Part shown: in pieces, positions 8,726 to 16,382 of the stretch
How positions within the stretch are numbered: the first letter of the stretch is position 1
Layout of the letters: each line of letters starts with the position of its first letter
DNA from: JAHECQ01 sp047638695
Lineage (GTDB): Bacteria > Actinomycetota > Acidimicrobiia > Acidimicrobiales > SZUA-35
Direction: 5' to 3'
Assembly (NCBI GenBank): GCA_047638695.1
Contig: JBLINY010000002.1
Coordinates: forward strand, 42,143-106,142
Length of the DNA: 64,000 bases
The notes under the pieces: generated by a model
Seen by the model: only the letters and a program-made list of their open reading frames with translations
Database searches by the model: none
What the model was told of the DNA's origin: nothing
Made by a program: the position numbers and the translations under genes

Positions 8726-10020
8726 CGAGTTGCCTCGCCGTCGACCACGACCACCTCACCATTGAACACTGTGTGTCGTACCTTCCCTGTCAGTTCGCGT
8801 CCCTCAAAGGGTGTGTTGACTGCCTTGCTAGCCATCTCCCGACCCGAGACCACCCACCGAATGTCCGGGTCGATGATCGCCAGGTTCGCCGGATTGCCAT
8901 CTTCCACCGGCCGACCATGTCGGCCGGACATCCCGGCGATGGCTGCCGGCCGCCAAGAAAGGAGGGCCAGGATCTCGGCGAGAGGAAGATCGAGTTCATC
9001 CAACGCGATGGCCAGAGCTGTTTCGAGTCCGAGCATTCCGGGCGGAGCCTGATCGAACGGTCGCTCCTTCGCATCGGGCGTGTGCGGAGCGTGGTCGGTT
9101 GCGATGGCATCAATCGTGCCGTCGGCCAGACCTTCCTTGATAGCCAGAACGTCGGCTGCGGTCCGAAGCGGAGGATGAACCTTGAAGTTGGCATCGTAAG
9201 TAGCGCACGCTGCATCAGTAAGCGAGAAATGATGGGGTGTTGCCTCCGCCGTGACCGGCAGCCCACCGGCCTTGGCCGCCCGGACCATGCCGACACTTCC
9301 GGCGGTGGAGAGATGCTGGAAATGGACACGCACGCCGGTGAGCCTGGCCAAAGCGATATCGCGCATCACCATCAGTTCTTCGGCCTCCGACGGCTGGCCG
9401 CCGAGACCCAACCGCGATGACCATTCGCCCTCATGCATCACGCCGCCTTCGGTCAGGGCCGACACCTCACAATGCTGGGCAAGAACAAATTGCACGCCGT
9501 CGTTCGAGCGGAGACTACCGGCGTACTCGAGGGCGCGGCGCATGAAGTTGTCGTCCTGCACACCCGTGCCGTCGTCGGTAAACATCCGAACGCCCAAATG
9601 GGCGAGCTCGCCCATTGGCGACAAGGCGTCGCCCGCTCTACCGATGCTGATCGCGGCCGAAGGTTTCACTTCACACAGCGCCGAGCGGCTCAAGGCCAGA
9701 ACGTCGTTGATGACCGCGGCCGAGTCCATACAGGGATCGGTGTTCGGCATGGCGACCACCCCGGTGAACCCACCTCTAGCTGCCCCCCGGCTGCCCGACT
9801 CGATGGTTTCGGCCGCTTCGCCGCCTGGCTGCCGCAGATGAACGTGAAGATCGACGAAGCCAGGCGAAACGACGCAGCCCGACACATCGATGACTCGTTC
9901 CGCCGTCAGATCAGGACCGACACGGGTGATCAAGCCACTCGTGTCGTCAACTTCGATATCGCCGGACCGCTCACCGAGTTGATCGATAATTCGTCCGCCT
10001 TTGAAGACCGTGGTGGTCAA
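8722..10020 (-). CDS. pyrC: Dihydroorotase
   Basis: Third step of UMP synthesis, cyclising carbamoyl aspartate to dihydroorotate. The amidohydrolase metal ligands are visible: DLHVHLRQPGG near residue 55, AQHCE, EATPHHFSLT and the catalytic ATDHAPHT, with GMLGLETAL near the end of the barrel. It starts with TTG (10020..10018) overlapping the pyrB stop as TTGA. Length is 432 residues. The next gene, carA, overlaps by 4 nt, so pyrB, pyrC, carA and carB form one translationally coupled series. Confidence 0.96.
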   Translation of the reverse strand: MTTTVFKGGRIIDQLGERSGDIEVDDTSGLITRVGPDLTAERVIDVSGCVVSPGFVDLHVHLRQPGGEAAETIESGSRGAARGGFTGVVAMPNTDPCMDSAAVINDVLALSRSALCEVKPSAAISIGRAGDALSPMGELAHLGVRMFTDDGTGVQDDNFMRRALEYAGSLRSNDGVQFVLAQHCEVSALTEGGVMHEGEWSSRLGLGGQPSEAEELMVMRDIALARLTGVRVHFQHLSTAGSVGMVRAAKAGGLPVTAEATPHHFSLTDAACATYDANFKVHPPLRTAADVLAIKEGLADGTIDAIATDHAPHTPDAKERPFDQAPPGMLGLETALAIALDELDLPLAEILALLSWRPAAIAGMSGRHGRPVEDGNPANLAIIDPDIRWVVSGREMASKAVNTPFEGRELTGKVRHTVFNGEVVVVDGEATR

Positions 10021-11018
10021 CGCTTCACTCCTGGTTCGTTCTTTTCGTCTGCATTCGATTGGTCGGCCGCGAGATCCTCAGCCATCTCGGCCTCCGCCAG
10101 GCTGGCCTGGGCCCGCGCTCCAACGACCGAGAACAACACTGCCATCCGCACCGGTACCCCGTGGGCCACCTGGTCGAGCACAACCGAACGAGGATCGTCG
10201 GCGACCTCGGCATCGATCTCGACACCCCGATTCATCGGACCCGGATGCATGATCAGCGCATCAGGCCGCAGCCTGGTCGCTCGCTCGGTTGTGAGCCCAA
10301 AGAGGTGGCGATACTCGCGGTCGCTCGGCAGCAGCGCTTGGTTCATCCGCTCGTGCTGGATGCGGAGGAGATAGACAACATCGAGATCGGGCAAAATCCG
10401 GTCGAGGTCGGGCTCGACCTTCACCGGCCAACCCTCGAGGCTCGGAGGCAGCAACGTGCGGGGTGCAACAAGCACCACCTCGGCCCCCAGCTTGGTGAAA
10501 GCGTCCGCGTTCGACCTCGCCACTCGTGAATGCTGGATGTCACCGCAAATGGCGATGCGTTTGCCCTCGAGATCCCCAAGACGATGCTGAATCGTGTACG
10601 CATCGAGCAGCGCCTGGGTTGGGTGCTGGTGCCAGCCATCGCCGGCGTTGACGATCGAGGCGTCGGTCCATCCCGCTATTTGCTGCGGGACACCGGAGCT
10701 GCCGTGACGGACGACAATGGCGTCGACCCCCATGGCGCTGATGGTCTCGATCGTGTCTCGAAGTGACTCGCCTTTTTTCAACGACGACGACCCCGCCGCG
10801 AAGTTGACGACGTCGGCAGACAAGCGGCGAGCAGCAAGGTCGAAGCTGGTACGAGTTCGCGTCGAGTCTTCAAAAAAGGCGAGCACGATGGTGCGACCGC
10901 GAAGGGCCGGAACTTTCGGGACATCGCGTTTCTGGGTTTGGGCGAACTGTTCAGTGAGATCGAGCAACTGGCGCAGATCGTCGGCCGTGAGCTCGCCGAT
11001 CGAGATCAGATGCCTCAT
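10017..11018 (-). CDS. pyrB: Aspartate carbamoyltransferase catalytic subunit
   Basis: Condenses carbamoyl phosphate with aspartate. The carbamoyl phosphate loop FFEDSTRTRTSF is near residue 50; HQHPTQALLD and LMHPGPMNRG mark the second substrate site. Length is 333 residues. No regulatory subunit pyrI is present, as expected for the PyrR-regulated Gram-positive type. It overlaps pyrR and pyrC by 4 nt each. Confidence 0.97.
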   Translation of the reverse strand: MRHLISIGELTADDLRQLLDLTEQFAQTQKRDVPKVPALRGRTIVLAFFEDSTRTRTSFDLAARRLSADVVNFAAGSSSLKKGESLRDTIETISAMGVDAIVVRHGSSGVPQQIAGWTDASIVNAGDGWHQHPTQALLDAYTIQHRLGDLEGKRIAICGDIQHSRVARSNADAFTKLGAEVVLVAPRTLLPPSLEGWPVKVEPDLDRILPDLDVVYLLRIQHERMNQALLPSDREYRHLFGLTTERATRLRPDALIMHPGPMNRGVEIDAEVADDPRSVVLDQVAHGVPVRMAVLFSVVGARAQASLAEAEMAEDLAADQSNADEKNEPGVKR

Positions 11019-11584
11019 GAACGCTCCATCTCACCCAGCTCGACACCATCGATGGTGGCGTTGACGACCTCAATCTTGCTGGTGGGGAGGTTCTTGCCGA
11101 CATAGTCGGGGCGAATCGGGAGTTCACGGTGCCCGCGATCGACCATGACGGCGAGTTGGACGGCCCGTGGCCGTCCCTGAGCCACCAGCGCGTCGAGAGC
11201 GGCACGAATGGTCCGCCCGGTGAAGAGCACGTCATCGACCAGCACAACCACCTTGCGGGCGATGTCGAAGGGAACCTCGGTTGCCGCCTCTGGCAGCACC
11301 GGTCGAAGACTGATGTCGTCTCTGTAGAACGCCACATCGAGTTTGCCGACCGCAACTTCGAGGCCTTCGATCTCGGCGAGCGCGATGGCCAATGATTCAG
11401 CGAATGGCACGCCGCCGGTTTGTAGCCCGACGATCACGACGTCATCGAGCCCCTGGTTCCGTTCGATGACCTCGTGAGCCATACGGCGGATCGCTCGCTC
11501 GACAGCGTCTCGATCGAGCACGGTGGTGCGAGGAATGAAAACACCGCCGTACGGGGGCGTGCGTTTTCGTTCGCGTTCAGCCAA
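11015..11584 (-). CDS. pyrR: Bifunctional pyr operon regulator / uracil phosphoribosyltransferase
   Basis: UMP-responsive RNA-binding regulator of the pyr operon with residual uracil phosphoribosyltransferase activity. The PRPP loop VVLVDDVLFTGRTIRAAL is present, with VGLQTGGVPFAESLA upstream and the PyrR-type RDDI segment between them. Length is 189 residues from a TTG start at 11584, preceded by purine-rich GGAGGAAGAAGGGG. A PyrR-binding hairpin overlaps that ribosome binding site, so PyrR probably represses its own operon at translation, as described for Mycobacterium smegmatis. Confidence 0.95.
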   Translation of the reverse strand: MAERERKRTPPYGGVFIPRTTVLDRDAVERAIRRMAHEVIERNQGLDDVVIVGLQTGGVPFAESLAIALAEIEGLEVAVGKLDVAFYRDDISLRPVLPEAATEVPFDIARKVVVLVDDVLFTGRTIRAALDALVAQGRPRAVQLAVMVDRGHRELPIRPDYVGKNLPTSKIEVVNATIDGVELGEMERS

Positions 11585-11599
11585 CTGACCCCTTCTTCC

Positions 11600-11632
11600 T
11601 CCGTGCCGGCCTCACAGGACCAGCTTCACGGA
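11600..11632 (-). promoter_or_regulatory. PyrR-binding RNA hairpin (translational operator of the pyr operon)
   Basis: The minus-strand leader contains UCCUGUGAGGC (11619..11609), matching the known PyrR binding-loop consensus UCCNGNGAGGY. It sits at the top of a hairpin: an outer 6-bp stem (UCCGUG with CACGGA), an AA bulge, and an inner CUGG/CCGG stem. The 3' side runs into GGAGG of the pyrR ribosome binding site, 16-33 nt before the TTG start. Bound PyrR-UMP would therefore hide the ribosome site. Confidence 0.9.
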
Positions 11633-11660
11633 CTCTGGGGGTGAATTCTAAAGGACGGAA

Positions 11661-12449
11661 TCAGTACATCCGCCCCGAAGTGCCATCGTCTCCGGCCCCG
11701 CGGGCCGTCTTTAGAGCAGCAGATGCGCCTGACACCATGGCCAGCAGGTCCGACGTGATCGTTATCATGCGGAACCCCTGCTCGATCCGCTTGGCGGCCA
11801 AGGCGTGCGTACTGTGAATGCCCGGGGTAACGCCCTTTGCGTTGCAGGCCGCCACAACGGTCGCGAGAGCGTCGTTGAAGCTCTGGTCGTCGTGATCCGA
11901 TCCCGGGGGAAGACCGAGAGTGATCGACAGATCGGCTGGTCCGACATAGACGGCATCGATCCCGGGGACCTCAAGAATGTCGTCGATGCTCTCTACCGCC
12001 TGCACCGTCTCGATCATCGGGATACACAACACCGTCTCGTTGGCTGTGCTGGCGTAGTCAGGTCCGAGGGCCATGCCTGCCCGGGCGGGCCCGTAGCTAC
12101 GAGATCCCAAGGGGGCATAGCGACAAGAAGCGACCGCCTGCTCGGCCTCGGCGACTGAATTCACCATTGGAATAATCACGCCCATGGCTCCGGCATCGAG
12201 CACCTTGCCGATGATGCCCGGTTCGTTCCAGGGCACCCTGACCGTCGGCGTTGCGCCGATTCGTTGCATTGCCTGCAACGAATACAAGACTTCGTTGTAG
12301 TCGAGCAGACCGTGTTGCATATCGATGTTGATGTAGTCGAAGTCGAGCGCTCCAAAGTGCTCGGCGGCAATTGAGCTGCCAGTTGACAGCCACAGCCCAA
12401 GGGCCGCCTTGTCGTCGGCCCAGACCTGCTTCAGAGTGTTCTTACGCAT
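11661..12449 (-). CDS. HpcH/HpaI-family aldolase (2-oxo acid, metal dependent)
   Basis: Class II pyruvate aldolase family of 262 residues, related to 4-hydroxy-2-oxoheptanedioate aldolase. Family marks are FDYINIDMQHG, the arginine in TVRVPWNEPG, the metal ligand in PMIETVQAVE, and YVGPADLSITLG. The physiological substrate cannot be read from sequence. It lies 76 nt upstream of pyrR on the same strand but has its own probable leaderless promoter; no aromatic catabolic genes are nearby, so a housekeeping or orphan role is possible. Confidence 0.85.
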   Translation of the reverse strand: MRKNTLKQVWADDKAALGLWLSTGSSIAAEHFGALDFDYINIDMQHGLLDYNEVLYSLQAMQRIGATPTVRVPWNEPGIIGKVLDAGAMGVIIPMVNSVAEAEQAVASCRYAPLGSRSYGPARAGMALGPDYASTANETVLCIPMIETVQAVESIDDILEVPGIDAVYVGPADLSITLGLPPGSDHDDQSFNDALATVVAACNAKGVTPGIHSTHALAAKRIEQGFRMITITSDLLAMVSGASAALKTARGAGDDGTSGRMY

Positions 12450-12456
12450 ACCCGCG

Positions 12457-12462
12457 ACCCTA
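12457..12462 (-). promoter_or_regulatory. -10 element for a leaderless HpcH/HpaI aldolase transcript
   Basis: TAGGGT on the minus strand ends 7 nt before the ATG at 12449. A TANNNT hexamer 6-8 nt from the start codon is the actinobacterial leaderless promoter signature, and no ribosome binding site is visible. The gap to the CAP-domain gene (82 nt) holds nothing else recognisable. Confidence 0.55.
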
Positions 12463-12531
12463 GTGCCGTAGGACTGCCCGGTGACAGGGCCGCGTACGCT
12501 AAAGAGTTCGGCCTATCGACTGCGAGTGATC

Positions 12532-14151
12532 TCAGCCGGCGAAGTACTCGTTGGAGCTAGCCAACACGGCCGCAAGACGAAGATCATCACCGGACTTGAG
12601 CACGTCGGCCCAGTAGGCAAGTCCGGCTGCGTCGGGGGCACGGTTGAGGAACTGCAAGTACATCGCCGCCACTCGCGCTTCGCGACTCTCCCGCGATTGG
12701 TAGAAACGGTAGGCGACGGTGCCCGTTCCGATGCTGCCGGCTTGGCCCGTCCAATAGCTTCGGCCGCCGTTATCGGCCGATCGATCGAGGAGCACGCCAT
12801 AGAGATCGACCACCCATGCGTCGTAGGTGCCCCCCTGAAGGGTCACGTACTCCCGACTGCCATAGAAAGAGGCTGCTACCTGCGCCACTGACGACCCGGT
12901 CTGGAGCCTAGAGATCCAGTACTGGCTACCCGAGCGGTCGCCCGGCCGGCCCAGGGTGTCGATGTAAAGCTGGTCGACCACGTTGGCTGTCCAGGCCTCA
13001 CTTACGGCGAGAGCCTGCACGAAGTTGAACCGAGTAGTTCCCGTGGCCAACCGCTGTGTCCAATACTCGAGCTCGCCTGCAGTCGGGTTGCGGCCTACGA
13101 AGTCAGCGAACGAGCGAGTGACGAAATCGTTGTAGACCGCTGGTGAGATGCCGCCGGCAGCGGGGGTGTCACCGAGGATCACGACGTCATAGCTGAAGCT
13201 TGCGGGGTTGCCACCGACTCGCGCACCATCAACGGTCACCCGGTAGGTGAGATCGACGGTCGGATGCAGGTTCACGCCGACTGGCTCCCACACCAGGATG
13301 GGGAACGGGGCGCTGTTGCCAGCTGAGTCGCGATGCACAACGGTGCTGGAGATCGGTGACCCATCCTGCGAAATCGAGACGGTTGCGGCGGAAAAGTCGC
13401 CGTTGCGGATACCAACTGACCAACGGGGAAAGACCAACTCGCCTGGGACGAATCCACGAGGTGGCCAGGCAACAAAGCCCTCACTCTCACGGAGTGTCGG
13501 CTGGGCGCCGAACACATTGTCAAAGACCCACAGGGTGTTGGACGACCAACCTCCGGTGGCCGGAATGTCACCGGTTCCCATCTGATTCGTCGTTGGGTGC
13601 AGGATCCAGTTGCGATGTCCGACCCGGAGGTTGTTGCTGCCCGGGTCTTCCATATAGCCGGTAATCGACTCGGGGCCGGTTCGGCCGAGATAGAGATCGC
13701 TCGATTGGGCCGCCTGGGCGCCGCTGGCGGTGTAGCAGGCAAAGCTCGAGTCGGGGGAGTGACTCAAACGTCCGCTGGCGCTCATCATGAGGGCCGCTTC
13801 TTGAGCTTGGGCTGACCAGGCGGGGTTCTCGGTTATGCCGGCCGGCACGCCCGCCATCGACCGGAAGAAGTTGACTCGACTGAAGATTGCGTCCCGAAAT
13901 TCCTGTGACGTTGTTCCCGGGGTACAGCTCGACCGATCGCCGTTCCAACCGCTGCTGGGCGACGGTGAGCCGAACTCCGACTCGTAGGCCGCCACGACGG
14001 CACTCCGGTCCTGTGTGTTCAGCCAGTTCGACGCGGCATTGGCTGAGTTACTTCCGACGGGCCCGACACCGGCAAACGATGCGGTGAGTAGAAGAAGAAA
14101 GGAGAAGAGCCGGAGAGACCTCGATCGGAGCACGACTGTGTTGTCGTCCAC
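12532..14151 (-). CDS. Secreted CAP-domain protein with C-terminal DUF4214 repeats
   Basis: 539 residues from a GTG start. A signal peptide (basic start, hydrophobic LFSFLLLLTASFAGV, Ala-rich cleavage region near residue 40) is followed by a CAP/SCP-like domain at about 60-200 with RVNFFRSMAGVP, the histidine of GRLSHSPDSS, and VGHRNWILHP. A beta-rich linker follows, then from about residue 335 four DUF4214-like repeats, each with a D/GR-x(6,8)-G-x-x-YW core (GSQYW, GRSYW, GLAYW, ELEYW). DUF4214 is often found in surface-layer or adhesion-type proteins. Exported and probably cell-surface; function unknown. It follows nusB after a tandem-repeat relay. Confidence 0.8.
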   Translation of the reverse strand: MDDNTVVLRSRSLRLFSFLLLLTASFAGVGPVGSNSANAASNWLNTQDRSAVVAAYESEFGSPSPSSGWNGDRSSCTPGTTSQEFRDAIFSRVNFFRSMAGVPAGITENPAWSAQAQEAALMMSASGRLSHSPDSSFACYTASGAQAAQSSDLYLGRTGPESITGYMEDPGSNNLRVGHRNWILHPTTNQMGTGDIPATGGWSSNTLWVFDNVFGAQPTLRESEGFVAWPPRGFVPGELVFPRWSVGIRNGDFSAATVSISQDGSPISSTVVHRDSAGNSAPFPILVWEPVGVNLHPTVDLTYRVTVDGARVGGNPASFSYDVVILGDTPAAGGISPAVYNDFVTRSFADFVGRNPTAGELEYWTQRLATGTTRFNFVQALAVSEAWTANVVDQLYIDTLGRPGDRSGSQYWISRLQTGSSVAQVAASFYGSREYVTLQGGTYDAWVVDLYGVLLDRSADNGGRSYWTGQAGSIGTGTVAYRFYQSRESREARVAAMYLQFLNRAPDAAGLAYWADVLKSGDDLRLAAVLASSNEYFAG

Positions 14152-14200
14152 AGAAGGTCAAACATTAAGAACTTTGAGGAATTCGTTTACGCCACTCTGT

Positions 14201-14238
14201 TTCTTTCACGCAACTTCTTTCACGCAACTTCTTTCACG
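14201..14238 (-). repeat. 14-bp tandem repeat forming a stop-start relay between nusB and the CAP gene
   Basis: The minus-strand unit GTGAAAGAAGTTGC occurs twice, followed by a partial third copy. The nusB stop overlaps a TTG (TTGA) that opens a 10-codon ORF (14252..14220). Its stop overlaps a GTG (GTGA) opening MKEVA (14223..14206), whose stop overlaps a further GTG opening a 14-codon ORF ending in TAA at 14165. The CAP gene GTG lies 13 nt beyond. Whether the mini-ORFs are translated is not known. Confidence 0.75.
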
Positions 14239-14248
14239 TCTGTTTCCT

Positions 14249-14668
14249 TCAAGCCACTTTGTTCGGCAGGTCGCGCGCGATGGCTGCCAAAACACCGTTC
14301 ACGAACCGACTCGACTCGTCTGTCGAGTATCGACCGGCGAGTTCGACGGCCTCGGAGAGAATTACGCCTGTCGGCGCCTCCCCGTTGAGCATCTCCGAAA
14401 CGGCGAGGCGCATCACGATCAAGTCGAGCACCGGCATGCGTTCGAGTGTCCAGCCCTTTGCCTTAGCGGCGATGAGTTGGTCGGCCTGCTCTTGGTGTTC
14501 GGCCATAGCGGTCATCAGATTCAGCGCGAAAGTCTCTGGTGGCACGACAAGGCTGTCGATCAGCTCGCCGATCGAGATCTTTCGGATGCGGGCTTCGTAG
14601 CTCAACTCGACGGCCCTCTCGCGTCCCTCGCGACGGCTGGCCCGGCCCAAAGGCGAGTTTCCGGTCAC
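14249..14668 (-). CDS. nusB: Transcription antitermination / ribosome biogenesis factor NusB
   Basis: 139-residue all-helical RNA-binding protein that acts with NusE (S10) on boxA of rRNA transcripts. The N-terminal ASRREGRERAVELSYEA, central LDLIVMRLAVSEML and C-terminal ILSEAVELAGRYSTDESSRF are characteristic of the family. It overlaps efp by 4 nt (GTGA), and the pair nusB-efp is conserved in Gram-positive bacteria. The stop codon starts the relay repeat described at 14201-14238. Confidence 0.93.
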   Translation of the reverse strand: MTGNSPLGRASRREGRERAVELSYEARIRKISIGELIDSLVVPPETFALNLMTAMAEHQEQADQLIAAKAKGWTLERMPVLDLIVMRLAVSEMLNGEAPTGVILSEAVELAGRYSTDESSRFVNGVLAAIARDLPNKVA

Positions 14669-15225
14669 GCCCGGGTCATGTATTCGCCCGTACGAGTGTC
14701 GACCTTCACCCGCTCTCCCGGCCCAACAAAGAGGGGAACCTGCAGCACGAACCCGGTCTCGAGTGTCGCTGGCTTACGGGCGCCGGAGACGCGATCACCC
14801 TGGACTCCCGGCTCTGTCTCGGTGATCTGAAGCTCGACTGAAGTCGGCAGATCGGTTCCGACTACTTCGTCGCCGAACTTCAACAGCACGATCGATGAAC
14901 CCTCGACGAGGTAGTTGACTGCGTCACCCATCGCCACCTCCGAAACGTTCGACTGTTCAAACGTCTCGTTATCCATGACGACATAGTCGGCACCCTCGCG
15001 GTACAGGAACTGCTGTTCACGCTTTTCGATGAACGCCCGCTCGATTCGTTCACCGGCGTTGAACCGACGATCGACCACAGACCCCGTCCGCATGTTGCGC
15101 AGTGTGGTTCGGACGAATGCACCACCCTTGCCAGGCTTCACGTGCTGGAATTCGACGACGGTGAGGAGATCCCCATTGATCTCGATCGTCATCCCGTTCT
15201 TGAAGTCGTTCGTGGTCATTGCCAT
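14665..15225 (-). CDS. efp: Translation elongation factor P
   Basis: Relieves ribosome stalling at polyproline. The start is set at ATG 15225 (MAMTTNDFKNGM), preceded by GAGGAG at 9 nt; this gives 186 residues, the family length. The tip loop KPGKGGAFVR carries the lysine that is modified in many species, and the C-terminal OB domain ends with KVDTRTGEYMTRA. No modification enzymes (epmA, earP) are visible nearby. It sits between pepP and nusB, the usual aroB-pepP-efp-nusB arrangement. Confidence 0.96.
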   Translation of the reverse strand: MAMTTNDFKNGMTIEINGDLLTVVEFQHVKPGKGGAFVRTTLRNMRTGSVVDRRFNAGERIERAFIEKREQQFLYREGADYVVMDNETFEQSNVSEVAMGDAVNYLVEGSSIVLLKFGDEVVGTDLPTSVELQITETEPGVQGDRVSGARKPATLETGFVLQVPLFVGPGERVKVDTRTGEYMTRA

Positions 15226-15253
15226 TGCTGCGTCTCCTCGTTGCGGTGTCGCG

Positions 15254-16363
15254 TCATCCGACGAAGTCGGGGACGAGGCCCTTTGGGCTGTGGGTGATAG
15301 GTACACAGCCGGTTCTGGTGACGATGACCGAATCCTCGACCCGCACTCCCCCGTAGCCGGGGAAATAGGCGCCGGGCTCGACCGTCACCACGAGACCGGC
15401 TCGGAGGATACCTACCGAGCGGGGCGACAAGATGGGTTGCTCATGGATCTCGAGGCCGATCCCGTGACCCGTACCGTGGGTGAAATGGTCGGCCATGCCG
15501 CGATCAGCCAAGACCTCGCGGCATGCAATGTCGATGGCCACCTGCTCTATCCCGTCCTTAACGGCGGCAACGCCACAACGTTGCGCCGTGGCGACTGCGT
15601 CGTAGAGAGCCGCCTGCCTTTCGGTTGGATCGCCACCCGCCACCACCGTTCGTGTCATGTCGCTGCCATAGCCGTCGATCTTTGCCCCGAAGTCGAGCAC
15701 GACGAGGTCGCCATGCTCGACACGTCGATCGGACGGTCGGGCGTGCGGTAGCGCTGCGTTGGGGCCAGAGCCGACGATTGTCTCGAAACTGACTTCATCG
15801 GCGCCCAACAAACGCATCTGATGATCGAGTTCGGCTCCAAAGGCCCGCTCGGTCGGTCGTTCGTCAAGCAATGGGTAAACAACAGCGAATGCGGCGTCAG
15901 CTACTTCTGATGCTCGACGGAGTCGGCTGATCTCACCATCGTCCTTGTATTGGCGAAGTACTTCGATCAACCCATCGGTGACGACCAACGTCGCGTCGAG
16001 AACATCCTCAAGCCGCCCATATTCGGCCACCGTCAGGTGCGCGGCCTCGATACCGACACGGTCGCGGGCGAGGGCTGCAGCCGCCGCTCCATTGGTATCG
16101 ACCGTGATCTCGATTTCGGCCTCAACGCCGTTCGCCGCTAGCTGCTGGGGAGCCTGCTCGGCGTATCGGGCGTCGGTAATCAGCAGCAATCGATCGGTCG
16201 TGATCACTACCCGACCGTTTGATCCGGTGAAACCGGTGAGCCAGCGAACGTTGACCGGTTTCGACACCATCAGAGCATCGATACCGGCCCCATCGAACTC
16301 GCCGCGCACCTTGTCGACGCGAGCCACCACCGCCATATCGACAAGCTTGGTCTTAGCGCTCAT
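15254..16363 (-). CDS. pepP: M24B metallopeptidase, Xaa-Pro aminopeptidase/dipeptidase type
   Basis: Pita-bread metallopeptidase with an N-terminal creatinase-like domain and a C-terminal catalytic domain. The five metal ligands are visible in order: VLDFGA, GYGSDMTRT, FTHGTGHGIG, TVEPGAYFPG and GVRVEDS. The start is ATG 16363 (MSAKTKLVDM), giving 369 residues, directly behind a duplicated mini-ORF after aroB. Its place between aroB and efp is the standard one for the PepQ/PepP-like housekeeping peptidase. Exact dipeptidase versus aminopeptidase specificity cannot be told. Confidence 0.88.
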   Translation of the reverse strand: MSAKTKLVDMAVVARVDKVRGEFDGAGIDALMVSKPVNVRWLTGFTGSNGRVVITTDRLLLITDARYAEQAPQQLAANGVEAEIEITVDTNGAAAAALARDRVGIEAAHLTVAEYGRLEDVLDATLVVTDGLIEVLRQYKDDGEISRLRRASEVADAAFAVVYPLLDERPTERAFGAELDHQMRLLGADEVSFETIVGSGPNAALPHARPSDRRVEHGDLVVLDFGAKIDGYGSDMTRTVVAGGDPTERQAALYDAVATAQRCGVAAVKDGIEQVAIDIACREVLADRGMADHFTHGTGHGIGLEIHEQPILSPRSVGILRAGLVVTVEPGAYFPGYGGVRVEDSVIVTRTGCVPITHSPKGLVPDFVG

Positions 16364-16382
16364 CAGACAGCGCTCATGAGAC
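16355..16382 (-). repeat. 14-bp tandem duplication forming a stop-start relay between aroB and pepP
   Basis: Two adjacent 14-bp copies differ at one base (plus strand AGCGCTCATCAGAC then AGCGCTCATGAGAC). The aroB stop overlaps an ATG (ATGA, 16377) that opens the mini-ORF Met-Ser-Ala-Val-stop (16377..16363). Its TGA overlaps the pepP ATG by one base (TGATG). The mini-ORF repeats the first three residues of PepP (Met-Ser-Ala). Confidence 0.8.
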
